The notes under the pieces are model-generated. The model was not told where the DNA came from and made no database searches. It worked only from the letters and a program-made list of their open reading frames with translations. A stretch of DNA of 64,000 nt, from positions 38,239,551 to 38,303,550 of the forward strand of contig OX123186.2 in the NCBI GenBank assembly GCA_944739405.2, read 5' to 3'. Made by a program: the position numbers and the translations under genes. Below are positions 44,106-55,196 of this stretch, one piece after another (within the stretch, counting starts at the first letter, position 1; each line of letters opens with the position of its first letter). Source of the DNA: Euclidia mi (Eukaryota > Arthropoda > Insecta > Lepidoptera > Erebidae).

Positions 44106-45466
44106 CTAGTTCATTAATAATTGTGCTGGGGAAAATTTTGTGCCAGCAACAGGTGTATTTCTATACTGTAATAAAGCAATTCTATAATCTATATTATCAT
44201 CCTTACATTTAAACAAAAATTTCTTAGCTATCTGCACCGCCCGCTCTGCCATTCCATTTGACTGGGGGTATTTGGGACTAGAGAAAGTAAATTTGAAATT
44301 CCATTCATGTGAAAAATGCCTACACTCTTTAGAATCAAATGGTACATGGTCAGAGACAATTTCAGAGGGCACCCCAAAATTGCAAAATAGATCTAATAAT
44401 ACATTTATTACACTATTAGCAGTCTTGTTATGTATTAATTTAATTTCCAACCATTTAGAATAATAGTCATAAATTACCAAATAGCTGTGTTTTCTGAAAT
44501 CCATGATATCAATTCCCAACTTTGAAAAAGGTAATTCAGGCACATTATGTGGTAACAAAGGTTCTTTTACATTATTGTTCTGATATGTTTGACATATAAC
44601 ACATTCTCTAACATACTTATCGAGATGTGAATCCATCTTTGGCCAATAATACAATTCTCTCGCTAGTTGTTTCATTTTTGTCATTCCTATATGACCTTCA
44701 TGCAAAATCTTCATGTACAACAATCTAAGACTCTTAGGTATTATTATCCTATGATTCATAAATACTAAACTTTCCTCAACTGTGATATTTGTTCTAAATT
44801 TATAATAATAGCAAAGTGAATCTGGAACATTTTTAATATTTTCTGGCCACCCTTCTTTTGTGTATTTTATAACTAGTAACAATTCTTCATATTTACTAGT
44901 TTCAGTAATTAATTGTATTTTTTGTTCTTCTGAACACTGCAAGTACTGAGATAACCCTACGCAATGAATGACCTCATACATGTATGACTCATCAATCTGC
45001 GAATTTGATAAGTATGATCTCGAAAGTAAATCAGATATAAACATAAATTTTCCTTTTAAATACTTGTACTCTAGGTCATACTTCAATAGTTTTAGTTTTA
45101 GTCTTTGGAGTCTTGGTGATGGAATCTCATGAATACTTTTCCTTAATAATGTCTCCAATGGCTTGTGATCATTTAAAACTATACATTTAGTACCATAGAT
45201 AAAATAATGAAACTTTTTAGTTGCCCAGACTACACTTAACAACTCTTTTTCAATTTGTGAAAATCTTTGTTCTGCAGGTGTTAGATTTCTAGAAATAAAA
45301 CTTACTGGCTTTCCATTCTGTAGCAAACAACCACCCAGACCATTCTTAGATGCATCACACTGTATTACTACTGGTAAATTACTATTAAAGTTTTGAAGAA
45401 CAGGGGCTTTGGTAATAAATTCTTTAATTTCCTTAAATATTTTTTCATGCCTACATTCTTTTTTAA
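44106..45466 (-). pseudogene. Gypsy pol: RNase H and integrase
   Basis: Shifted frame continuing from the RT. RNase H shows QCDASKNGLGGCLLQ (from about 45,370, in this frame upstream of the first ATG at 45,326), then PAEQRFSQIEKELLSVVWAT and VLNDHKPLETLL. The integrase zinc domain shows H-H-C-C (HEGHIGMTKMKQ, then CVICQTYQ). The catalytic core has the D in LGIDIMDF, the second D in EIVSDHVPFDS and the E in GMAERAVQ, so the DDE triad is kept. Compared with the usual SDNGxxF motif this one has SDHVPF. It ends at an in-frame TAG (44,106-44,108). Confidence 0.85.
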
Positions 45467-46703
45467 CAATTCTGTTAGTGGTGACATCATCTTAGCTAAA
45501 TTAGGAATAAACTTACGCAGATAATTAACCATGCCTAAAAAAATTTGCAATTCCTTTTTATTTGTTGGACTTTTCATGTTAACAATTGAGTCTGTCCTAT
45601 CAGGGTCAATTTTAATACCTTCCTTGGAGAATATATGACCAAAATACTTGACTTCCCTTAACTTAAACTGAAACTTATTTTTATTAAATTTTACATTACA
45701 CTTTCTAGCACGCTCAAAAACTTTATTAAGTATTGCATCATGTTGCTCTTCAGATGATGCAGCTATGAGCAAGTCATCGCAATAAATTATTACACCTGGA
45801 ATATCTCCAAAAGTTCTTTCACTATACCTTTGGAAAATCTCCGGAGCAACTGATATTCCAAAAGGTAATCTTAAAAATTTATAATTTCCAAAAGGTGTAC
45901 TGAAAGTGCACAGATCAGAAGACTCTTCGGTAAGCTTAATATTATAAAATCCATCAGATAAGTCTAATACTGAAAATACAGTCTTATTAGTTAGTTTTGA
46001 CACAATTTCTTCATATGTAGGTATCAAGTAGTGATTTTTTATCAGAGCTTTATTAAGGTCCTCAGGATCTAAACATATGCGGAGTGATTTATCTTTTTTT
46101 TCTATTATTACTAAATTACTAACAAAACTTTTTGGGTGTGGTACCTTACTTATAATTTGGTGAGTCTCCAGGCTCCTCAGTTTTTCTTCTAACCGAGTTT
46201 TTAATGCGTGTGGAACTCTGCGAGGAGGTTTTACCACTGGTGTAGTCCCAGGCTGGATACAAAGTTCCAAAGGTTCCTCAAACTGTCCTATTCCCTGAAA
46301 CAGTTCACAATGCTTATTAATAATTATATCTTTATTCTGAATGCTACTTATATTTTGTAATATTCCTAATTCTCTTAAGGTGCTTAGTCCCAGAATCGGC
46401 TTTACATTATTTTTAATTATATAGAAATCAGTGATACATACTTGGTTATCTCTTATTATTTTTAAAGATGTCTTTCCTACCGGATAAATTTGTGCCCCCC
46501 CAAATGCTTCTAAGATTACTTTAGTCTCAGACCATTTAGGTGTTTCATCGTCGACTATTTTCATTAAGTCTTTTATTGACAATACATTAACCTGAGCACC
46601 TGTATCACACTTGAAATCAACCCTTTTATTTTTTACTCTTAGTGTCAAAATCCACTCATTACATTTTATTTGAGTATTTCCAATACCATGACATACTTTT
46701 AAA
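45370..46703 (-). pseudogene. Gypsy pol: protease and reverse transcriptase
   Basis: In the gag frame, after the stop. The protease motif CDTGAQVNVLS lies near 46,606. The RT has LDPEDLNKALIKNHYLIPTY, FSVLDLSDGFYNIKL, LRLPFGISVAPEIF and the active-site IIYCDDLLIA, then IKIDPDRTDSIVNMKSPTNK and the thumb/connection region ending in MSPLTELLKK. All catalytic residues I can check are present. The frame goes wrong at about 45,465: the true continuation toward RNase H is in another frame. Confidence 0.87.
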
Positions 46704-46705
46704 AG

Positions 46706-47617
46706 TCATAAGTCATGCACATTATTGTCTTCAGAAACTGTGTTCACAGATTCCATGTCATTACTTGTACTTATTTCATTAATGAGTTTACATCCCTTTT
46801 TATAATGATTTGGCTTGTTACAGTTATGACATATTTTGCCAAACGCTGGGAAATTTCTGGCCTTGTGCCGTGTCCCACATTTTTTACAATTATACAAAAC
46901 ATCCCCTTTACTACTAGCGTTATACTTAACTTTTGATTTGTCTTCTGTGTCCTTGAATTGTGAAGCCTGTACTGCATCCACCGCTACTGGAGGCTGCTGC
47001 TGATACATCATCTTGATATGGTTTTGAGATAACTCCGAGGCTCTGCACATGTCAACGGTTTTCTGTAGATTTAGGTCATTGACTTCCAGCAATTTTCGTT
47101 GTAATTTTTTATCGTGAACACCCAAAACAATCCGATCCCTCAGCATTCTTTCTTCTTGATCTTTATAATTACATGTTTTAACGAGTTTTCTTAGATCTGT
47201 GTAGAACAAGTCAAAATTCTCCCCCTCTTCCTGACATCTTTTCTGAAATGTGAATGTTGAAATAAGTTCATTTTGTTTCGGTTCAAAGTACTCGTCCAAA
47301 CTCTTTAATAGTTGGTCATACTTGACGGTTTCCTCTGTTTTAAGCACATTAAAGTACAATTCTTGTACTTCATGCCCGGCACAATTGAGCAAGATGGCTG
47401 CTTTTCTTGTTTCACTCAGCCTTTCCAATCCGGCCGCTGAGACAAAAAATTTAAATTGTTGTTTGAATAATCTCCATTTAGGGAGAAGATCTTCCGTTGT
47501 ATCAAGTTTTAAAGGTTGTGGCATCCTGTACTCCACTCCTGTCATTATGTTTTCTTCTTTTACAATGTCTGTTTCGGTCGCGGTGTCCAAGTTTGTTTTA
47601 GTCGTGCTCATAGCCAC
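46706..47617 (-). CDS. Gypsy gag (303 codons)
   Basis: Encodes the particle-forming protein. After a short leader (68 nt after the primer site) it starts at the first ATG and is open to a UGA at 46,706-46,708. The middle region (LPKWRLFKQQFKFFV, then LLKSLDEYFEPK, FTFQKRCQEEGENFDLFYTD) is the usual gypsy gag core. Near the C-terminus is a pair of zinc knuckles: NCKKCGTRHKARNFPAFGK and CHNCNKPNHYKKGC. In the first, the position normally held by the last cysteine is Phe (RNFPA, relatives have RNCPA or RECPA), so this knuckle is probably damaged. Pol continues in the same frame after the UGA. Confidence 0.88.
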   Translation of the reverse strand: MAMSTTKTNLDTATETDIVKEENIMTGVEYRMPQPLKLDTTEDLLPKWRLFKQQFKFFVSAAGLERLSETRKAAILLNCAGHEVQELYFNVLKTEETVKYDQLLKSLDEYFEPKQNELISTFTFQKRCQEEGENFDLFYTDLRKLVKTCNYKDQEERMLRDRIVLGVHDKKLQRKLLEVNDLNLQKTVDMCRASELSQNHIKMMYQQQPPVAVDAVQASQFKDTEDKSKVKYNASSKGDVLYNCKKCGTRHKARNFPAFGKICHNCNKPNHYKKGCKLINEISTSNDMESVNTVSEDNNVHDL

Positions 47618-47685
47618 TTTTTAGAATTAAGTTGAAATATATGTTCTTAGTACAAGTATTTTTCACTATTTGATGTCAGGCCTTT

Positions 47686-47698
47686 ACCGACTGCGCCA
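47686..47698 (-). promoter_or_regulatory. Primer-binding site, tRNA-Ser type
   Basis: On the minus strand TGGCGCAGTCGGT follows the LTR at once. It would pair with a tRNA-Ser 3' end (CGACTGCG plus CCA), as in the Drosophila 17.6 and 297 elements. Confidence 0.8.
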
Positions 47699-47865
47699 TG
47701 TAATGTTTTGATGTTAATAATAAACACTGATTAAATTAATATGATGAGTTTATTTATTGTTATAATCCTCTTATAACCTAATGCCACCCCACCGGAAGTG
47801 ACCTTTTTATTTTTTATTGGCGTCTTGACCGGAACTAGTGTTGCCCTAGTCTTATCTCTATTACA
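47699..47865 (-). repeat. Gypsy 5' LTR (167 bp)
   Basis: The upstream LTR in the direction of transcription (minus strand). Same ends as the 3' LTR. It should hold the promoter, but I cannot point to a clear TATA box. Confidence 0.92.
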
Positions 47866-48000
47866 ATACAGAAGTCCGAGGAGTATAACCAGCCCCTATG
47901 CTTGGCGTTTGTGGACTATGAGAAAGCCTTCGATTCGATCGAAACCTGGGCGGTGCTACAGTCTCTCCAACGGTGCCGGATTGACTAGCGATATATCGAA

Positions 48001-49137
48001 GTGCTGAAGTGTTTGTATGAAAACGCCACTATGTCAGTCCGCCTCCAGGACCAGAGTTCGAAACCTATTCAACTCCAGCGAGGAGTGAGACAGGGGGATG
48101 TCATATCCCCGAAACTGTTTACCTCTGCGCTGGAAGATGTTTTCAAGCTTCTGGACTGGAATGGACTCGGCATTAACATCAACAGCGGGTACATCACTCA
48201 CCTTCGATTCGCAGACGATATCGTAGTCATGGCTGAGACCATGGAAGACCTAGGCACAATGCTCGATGGCCTCTGTAGAGTCTCCCAACAAGTAGGTCTT
48301 AAGATGAACATGGACAAGACGAAAATCATGTCGAACGTCCATGTTGTACCTGCTCCTATTCAGGTTGGGAACTCTACGCTCAAAGTTGTCGACAAGTATA
48401 TCTACCTGGGACAAGTAGTCCAATTAGGTAGGTCCAACTTCGAGAAGGAGGTCAATCGTCGAATCCAACTCGGTTGGGCAGCGTTCGGGAAGCTACGACA
48501 TATCTTCTCGTCCGATATCTCGCAGTGTCTTAAGACGAAAGTCTTTAAGCCCCAGAAAAGCAAGAGAACCAGCAAGATCTCGGGTCCGACCCTCGAGCTG
48601 TTAGAGGAAAGGCGCAAGATGGTTCTGCTATCCTCCGACGACATGCCGAAATATCGGCACCTCAACAGACAGATCTCTAAGTCTCTGACTCGCGAACTCC
48701 GCCAATACAACACAAAATGTGTTCGTGAGGCGATCGAGCAGAATAAGGAATCCAAAGTGTTCCAGAGGGATCTGTCTGTTGGGCAGAGTCAGCTGACAAA
48801 GCTGAAGACGGAAGATGGCAGAATCGTATCGTCCAAGCCTGAGCTCTTGGAGCAGATCGAAAGGTTCTATGGACAGCTATACACGACAACGCAACAACCC
48901 GCAAGTACTCCAGCGTCAGACCCTAGAGCTGGATTGACCCGACACTATACCGAAGATATCCCGGACGTCAGCATGCACGAGATTAGTGTGGCTCTCAAAC
49001 AGCTCAAAAACAACAAGGCGCCGGGTGACGACGGAATTACGAGCGAGCTACCGTCGTTCTCGAGGGTAAAACGCCACAGGCGTGGCACAGAGGTGTGGTG
49101 GTGCTTTTCTTTAAGAAGGGGGATAAAACCCTCTTAA
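48001..49137 (+). pseudogene. In-frame RT/linker fusion at the tandem duplication junction
   Basis: A 378-codon frame joins the RT C-half (RQGDVISPKLFTSALEDVFK, LRFADDIVVMAE, ISQCLKTKVF) directly to an upstream part of the same protein (KPQKSKRTSKISGPTLEL). The join at 48,544-48,546 lies in TTT, present in both parents (gtcTTTgacc and attaTTTaagcc), so 3 bp of microhomology. It is a rearrangement product, not a designed protein. It ends in the frameshift caused by the shared deletion. Confidence 0.85.
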
Positions 49138-50411
49138 AGAACTACAGACCCATCACACTTCTGAGCCACGTCTACAAGCTGTTTTCGAGGGTCATCACGA
49201 ATCGTCTCGAATGCAAGCTAGACGACTTCCAGCCGCCGAAACAAGCCGGTTTCCGTAAAGGCTATAGTACCATATACCACATACATACGCTGCGACAGGT
49301 TATACAGAAGTCCGAGGAGTATAACCAGCCCCTATGCTTGGCGTTTGTGGACTATGAGAAAGCCTTCGATTCGATCGAAACCTGGGCGGTGCTACAGTCT
49401 CTCCAACGGTGCCGGATTGACTAGCGATATATCTAAGTGCTGAAGTGTTTGTATGAAAACGCCACTATGTCAGTCCGCCTCCAGGACCAGAGTTCGAAAC
49501 CTATTCAACTCCAGCGAGGAGTGAGACAGGGGGATGTCATATCCCCGAAACTGTTTACCTCTGCGCTGGAGGATGTTTTCAAGCTTCTGGACTGGAATGG
49601 ACTCGGCATTAACATCAACAGCGGGTACATCACTCACCTTCGATTCGCAGACGATATCTTTGTCATGGCTGAGACCATGGAAGACCTAGGCACAATGCTT
49701 GATGGCCTCTGTAGAGTCTCCCAACAAGTAGGTCTTAAGATGAACATGGACAAGACGAAAATCATGTCGAACGTCCATGTTGTACCTGCTCCTATTCAGG
49801 TTGGGAACTCTACGCTCAAAGTTGTCGACAAGTATATCTACCTGGGACAAGTAGTCCAATTAGGTAGGTCCAACTTCGAGAAGGAGGTCAATCGTCGAAT
49901 CCAACTCGGTTGGGCAGCGTTCGGGAAGCTACGACATATCTTCTCGTCCGATATCTCGCAGTGTCTCAAGACGAAAGTCTTTGACCAGTGTGTGTTGCCA
50001 GTGATGACTTACGGATCAGAGACGTGGTCGCTCACTATGGGCCTTATCAGAAGGCTCAAGGTCACTCAGAGGGCGATGGAGAGAGCTATGCTTGGAGTTC
50101 CCCTGCGAGATCGAATCAGAAATGAGAAGATCCGCAGTAGAACCAAAGTCGCCGACATAGCTCTCCGGATAGCCAAGCTGAAGTGGCAGTGGGCAGGGCA
50201 CATAGCTCGAAGAACCGATAGCCGTTGGGGCAGAAAGGTTCTGGAGTGGCGGCCACGTACCGGACGACGCAGCAGAGGTAGGCCCCCCGCAAGGTGGACC
50301 GACGATCTCGTCAAGATCGCGGGAGGCGGTTGGATGCGGGCGGCTCAAGACCGGTCTGTGTGGAGAACCTTGGGGGAGGCCTATGTCCAGCAGTGGACGT
50401 CGTTTGGCTGA
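49095..50411 (+). pseudogene. RTE reverse transcriptase and C-terminus, unit 2 (copy C)
   Basis: Frames 49,095-49,424 and 49,437-50,411 are separated only by the shared TAG (49,422-49,424). They carry FVDYEKAFDSIETW, GVRQGDVISPKLF and LRFADDIFVMAE, and the complete C-terminal region to EAYVQQWTSFG. Copy B has GVRQVD here while this copy keeps the normal glycine. After the stop the piggyBac sequence resumes at about 50,419. Confidence 0.83.
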
Positions 50412-50418
50412 TATGATG

Positions 50419-50880
50419 AGGTTTCCATCAATAGCTGATGATCCAGTTATGCAAACTGCAAAAAATAGATTTGCGAAGCCTCAGTTGGTGAGTGCTGCAT
50501 GAAACGAAAAAAATACAAGGGGTTCTTCTGAAGACATTTTTAGGACTGATTGTGACGTTACTATGGTCAAAGAGTTAGATAGCAAACCAGCTCATTTAGC
50601 ATTTAACATTATTGGCATAGGAGAAAAGGATGTGATAAAGAAATGGTCAAAAAAAGATAAAAGGCTTATTGAAATAGATAGGCCTGAAATCGCGAAGAAG
50701 TATAACCATGCAATGAAAAGAGTGGATTTTTTTGATCAACTTATGATCTATTATAAAACCTTTCAATCAAAGACTTTGCGAATGATGTTTCATGCTTCGG
50801 ATCAGGTGGTTTATGATATATCTTTGACAGTGAATTGCTTGCAAACATAAAAAATTAACGCCTCACTCGACGAGTTTCGA
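50419..50880 (+). pseudogene. piggyBac transposase middle/C-terminal remnants (copy C)
   Basis: Twin of 17,530-18,044. The frame at 50,563-50,850 is longer here because the codon that is TAA in copy B reads TAT (YNHAMKRVDFFDQLM). It has VIKKWSKKDKRLIEIDRPEI and MIYYKTFQSKTLRMMFHASD, typical of the piggyBac C-terminal region, and stops at 50,848-50,850 (copy B has a serine there). As in B, the catalytic middle is missing. Confidence 0.75.
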
Positions 50881-51179
50881 CGATTGTCCAAAAGTTTGGT
50901 TTTGCGAAAAAAAATGTCAGTTACTAAAAGAGATCGCACCAGCAGTAACAGGGAGAAGAAGAGCATGATAAAGGGGCTGGGACGAGATGCAAGCTGCCGT
51001 GATGTACCGGAAAGTCATGCATAATGTGCATAAAATGTAATGTACACCTATGCCTAACTAAAGAAAATAATTGTTTCCTATCTTTCCACACCTAAATGTT
51101 TCATTAGGAAGTAGACAGATAAGAAATTATTTTAACATCAACGAAATATACAATTTTACTAAGAACAAAAATCAAAAAC

Positions 51180-51443
51180 AGTTACAATTTTACTCTAGTA
51201 CATATAAATGTACTAGAGTAAAATTGTAACTATTTTTTATTTTTGTTCTAATTTATGAAGTACTAGAGGACGCCAGCAGCTACGCCTGCATTTTTTAAAT
51301 TTACCCGTTTTGGCCGATCCCGTGGGAATTTCGGGAAATCCCTTCTTAGGCTGTAGCGTGTCTGTCAGTCAGTCAGTAACGCAAGGATTTTATATATTAA
51401 GATATAAAATCTTACTCTAGTACATATAAATGTACTAGAGTAA
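51180..51443. mobile_element. Palindrome pair around a shortened Helitron (copy C)
   Basis: Same arrangement as 18,272-18,621. The Helitron occupies 51,263-51,402 (minus strand, A|TC...CTAG|T) and has lost about 60 bp compared with copy B. Both palindromes with the core ctctagtacat/atgtactagag remain. Confidence 0.75.
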
Positions 51444-51620
51444 GATTTTATATTCTATGTATATTTGATTTTTGTTTTAATCTCATTCGTTTATAATAAA
51501 TATTTCACTGTAAAGGCTGCTTTTTATTTGTTAAAAAATTCCCTATATAGCAATTAACGGTCATATCAACCGGATGTCCTCATTTGTGCACATAAAGAAA
51601 AACTCGATTTACGCGAAAAG

Positions 51621-52568
51621 TGACCGTCGTAGTAGAGAATCAGCATACTGAACATATCCACCTGCGTCGCGGGGTGAGACAGGGTGATGTTATATCACCA
51701 AAACTGTTTACAAACGCACTGGAGGATATGTTCAGGCTGCTGGACTGGAAAGATCACGGCATCAATATAAACGGCAAACGCATCTCTCACCTACGATTTG
51801 CAGACGACATTGTTATCATGGCTGAAACGTTGCAAGAATTAAAACAAATGCTGAACAGTCTGGTTGCCTCGTCTCAGCGGATTGGTCTCCGGATGAACTC
51901 TGACAAGACAAAAATTATGATCAACAAGCATGTCGATCCGGAACCAGTCGACGTAAATGGAGACTCCATCGAGGTTGTTTCCGAATACACATACCTAGGA
52001 CAGATCATACAATTAGGTAGAAACAACTTCGATAAGGAAGTCAAGAGGCGGATACAGCTGGGCTGGGCAGCATTTGGGAAACTTCGTCGGGTCTTCTCGT
52101 CGCCCATACCACAAAGTTTGAAAACAAAAGTCTTCAATCAGTGCGTTCTACCCGTAATGACCTACGGGGCTGAGACGTGGCCACTCACGGTACGACTTGT
52201 CCACCAATTCAAGGTTGCTCAGCGAGCTATGCTCGGAGTTTCTCTTAGGGATCGAATCCGGAACGAAATCATTCGGCAGAGAACTAAAGTAACCGACATA
52301 GCTCAGCGAATAAGTAAGCTGAAGTGGCAGTGGGCAGGTCATACATGCCGCAGAACCGATGATCGCTGGAGCGGTCAGGTCCTTGAGTGGCGACCGCGTC
52401 TTGGCAATCGTAGTGTAGGGCGTCCTGTAGCTAGGTAGGGCGATGATATTCGAAAGGCAGCGGGCAGGGATTGGAAGAGGAAAGCTGAAGACCGAGGTCA
52501 TTGGCGCGCCATAGGAGAGGCCTACGTCCAGCAGTGGACTAATATAGGCTGATGATGATGATGATGAT
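51621..52568 (+). mobile_element. 5'-truncated RTE, second subfamily (copy C)
   Basis: Twin of 18,799-19,750 with the same insertion point (acgcgaaaag at 51,611-51,620; gcgaaaag at 52,569-52,576) and a shorter (gat)n tail. The frame 51,620-52,438 has GVRQGDVISPKLFTNALEDM and LRFADDIVIMAE and ends at a private TAG in GRPVAR*GDD. Copy B stays open there. Confidence 0.86.
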
Positions 52569-53349
52569 GCGAAAAGTTTTCCACTAAATAACATTTTTCC
52601 ACATTTTTAAGCTTATCTTAAACCCATATAAACTATAAAAAAATCATCAGCTACAATCTACCGGAAAAAATAATTCAGGTCTGAAAGGGTTAATAAGTTT
52701 GATGTCAGGTTTTTAGAAAATAAGAAAATAGTAGTTAAGTTTTTAAAATTGTTGTTGTTGTTTTCACACTAAAATAAAATTAAAATACAAGAGCATACAT
52801 TTGCACATTTTGGAGTGGCAAGTACATAGGTACTATGAGCACCAAACGTTAAATAATTAAAATTGCAGAAAAGCTACTAAGTACCGAGTTGCGTCAACAT
52901 TCAATTCACTCAATGCCCTAAAAGTATCGAGGCTTGCGCTCTCCTTCTCTATTCTGTTGTATTACACTGGCCACAACAATATTACGAAATGTAAAGCCTT
53001 TGCATGTTCTACACTATTTTCGAAGATGTTTGCAATGTATTTTTGTGCTTTCATTTTTCCGTATAAAATATTTTGTATATACTGTTATTTTTAACAAGCA
53101 TGCAAAAACAATAAGTTTGTTACGCGAACCCGGCGGTACATCGACTAGAGTAAACATTTGCCTGCTGGTCTAGTTAAATGCAAATGAAGTCAGGTCAGAA
53201 GCATTAAAAATTCTTACCTCCCCTATACGTTACCTAAGCCTGCTAACAAAGACCTCCCCACTTTTATAATAAACGTATAAAGTATCAAGACGATTTATGT
53301 GAGAGTAAAATCATTACTCCCCCGTGTATTTATTTATTTTTATAAAATA

Positions 53350-53975
53350 CTAGCTTTTGCCCGCAGCTTCGCTCGCGTAAATTCGGGGTTCTCTAGTTAT
53401 AGTATATCATGTATGTTCGGGGTAACACAAATCTCCTCTATTGGGCGGCTACTTCTATTTACCTGTTTAAGAAATATAACTGCAAAAAGTATTTATACAT
53501 AGAAACTACTTAGTACTAAGACTTAATAGTACTCAAAATGTTATTTGCTATCTGTGACGTTTCGCTAGAGTGGCCAATATGGCGACTGTGATTTGTCTGT
53601 CAGAACCATTAGAATTTAACAAAATACTCGACAATCCGAATTTTGCGGATATGTTGTCGACTCGAAATCTTAATTTTTTAATGTTTTATTATTTAGGTAA
53701 GGTTTCGATGTACTCCTTGACGCAATTATTAATATAAGATTTGACATTGCGATAGCAGCGCAGTCCGTCGGTTCCAATGAGAAACATTCCAAAATCCACA
53801 ACTACTTACAAATTAAAAATTAAGTAAAAAAACATTTTCCAGTGGACTAAATTGTGAATCTAAACCATTCTCTAGTCCCCTTGAACACACACAAAAACTT
53901 TTATCAAGATCGGTCCAGTCGTTTAGGAGGAGTTCAGTGACATACACACGCACACAAGAAATATATATATTAAGA
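53350..53975 (-). mobile_element. Helitron in copy C with empty sites in A and B
   Basis: On the minus strand it starts TCTTAATATATATATTTC after A and ends GCAAAAGCTAG before T. Copies A (10,100|10,101) and B (20,635|20,636) have the undisturbed ataaaata|ttg site, with no target duplication, as expected for Helitrons. 626 bp, non-coding. It shares the gcttttgcccgcagcttcgc end with the element at 26,386. Confidence 0.88.
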
Positions 53976-54091
53976 TTGTTGTTCATAAAGTTTTAACATA
54001 AAACTAGGCAGTTTTATTGGTTCGCTACGGCCAACGTTGCAATAAACGGGATATCGCATCATAAATTTATGTCGATTGATACTTTTGAATT

Positions 54092-54166
54092 TTCATAACA
54101 ATGTAGCTAAGTACTTACATAATATTATTTAGATATCACTAAATACCTACCTATTTAATTAAACAT
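54092..54166. mobile_element. 75-bp insertion private to copy C
   Basis: Lies between two AATT (54,088-54,091 and 54,167-54,170). A and B read ttttgaattgatattgtgcg straight through. No inverted ends seen, so the type of insertion is unknown. Confidence 0.6.
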
Positions 54167-54220
54167 AATTGATATTGTGCGATGAAAGCGTTATGAAATT
54201 GGTGTTTGATGGCCAGTTAT

Positions 54221-54509
54221 GTTTACTTCCCGATCGGTAGTTTTAGCTGATAAGCAAGATTTTATGCCGATTTATATGAAAGTCTGTCTGTGCGAAAAGT
54301 ACCGGATTTAAATATTTGAAGGTAACAAAATTGTCAATTTTATTTTCCAGACAGTAAAGTTTTGGCAAAATCTGACTGAATTTCAAGCCCCAAACGAAAA
54401 ATTCTTCTATATATCACAATTAATATTTGTGTCTATTTGTAAATTCAGAATTTTATTGGTCTATCTACACATATATAGACGAGCCGTATCCGCGACGCGG
54501 ATGTAACCC
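54221..54509 (+). other. Copy C counterpart of the 95-codon ORF
   Basis: The same frame as 10,300-10,587 and 20,800-21,087, broken here by a TAA (taccggatttaaatatttg). Supports the view that the ORF is not a gene. Confidence 0.6.
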
Positions 54510-55196
54510 CGACATGGTAAAAGATCGCTGCGTACATTTTACATACTTACACCACTAACAGTTTTTTTTTAGTTCTGACAAACATGTTCTTATTTCTATG
54601 TTAATTCACATATACACTAGTCCCTGTCATCCCAAATACAGTCTGTTGATGTGTGAGCTTAGAAGCTCAGTAAAAGGAAACCATGCTGCTTACTACTAAA
54701 CGATACTAAGATACAGCGTTCAGAGGACATCTGTATCATTCACGAAATTCTCGTGAAGCGGTTCTCCAATACTAGTTAGCCGATATGACGTTACGCCTTC
54801 GGGGCAAATCTCAGATTAGCAGAACATGATATTCGGAGAGAAATTCTCTGTTCTACTACCGATATTAATGGGTACAAGCATTGATGAATGTTTCGTCGAC
54901 CATGTATTGTATGCACAGTGACTTTGTTCGTAATTTAGCTTCGATAGCAACGGAACTCTACGTCATTGGCGTCGATGTTTTCGGCGAATGAATTATTGCG
55001 GTGTCCGTTTTTAAGTTCATTTCTGTTTGTAGCTTTCATTTGGACTACGAATTGACAAGTATTGTATTAAAAGGTATTGGTGACCTTGTAGGGAGGTGGC
55101 GGTTGAATAGGTGGCTCAAATTTGGCCTGGGTGGAAAAGCTTGTGAGACACCTATGACAAGCAGCTAAAACATAACAAATGCAATGTTGAAGGTAT

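Larger units (their letters stand above)
43172..47865 (-). mobile_element. Ty3/gypsy LTR retrotransposon
   Basis: LTRs at 43,172-43,333 and 47,699-47,865 both start TG and end CA, and the 5-bp duplication ATACA flanks the element (43,167-43,171 and 47,866-47,870). Copy B keeps the empty site at about 16,413 (ggttatacagaagtcc). On the minus strand: 5' LTR, tRNA-Ser-type primer site, gag (47,617-46,706), protease-RT-RNase H-integrase (46,703-43,815), about 470 bp without an env-like frame, polypurine tract, 3' LTR. Coding order PR-RT-RH-IN defines Ty3/gypsy. A pol frameshift and stops make this copy defective. Confidence 0.93.
41110..50411 (+). mobile_element. RTE LINE with internal duplication and gypsy insertion (copy C)
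   Basis: The twin of 14,300-17,535. Order: 5' UTR and endonuclease (41,110-42,411), duplication unit 1 (42,412-43,171 and 47,871-48,546, split by the gypsy element), duplication unit 2 (48,547-49,983), then the 3' end to 50,411. Both units share a deletion of about 60 bp relative to copy B at 16,122-16,175 and the TAG after CRID. This shows the tandem duplication arose inside copy C from one already damaged template. Confidence 0.85.
40335..52689 (+). mobile_element. Broken piggyBac composite (copy C)
   Basis: Same composite as 13,531-19,873, starting at gcagaacagctcc and ending at CTGAAAGGG with TTAA at 52,690-52,693. It is longer because the RTE inside it carries a 1.44-kb internal tandem duplication and a 4.69-kb gypsy element. 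The sequences left of 40,335 and left of 13,531 differ, so the duplication boundary is at or very near the left edge of the composite. Confidence 0.82.
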
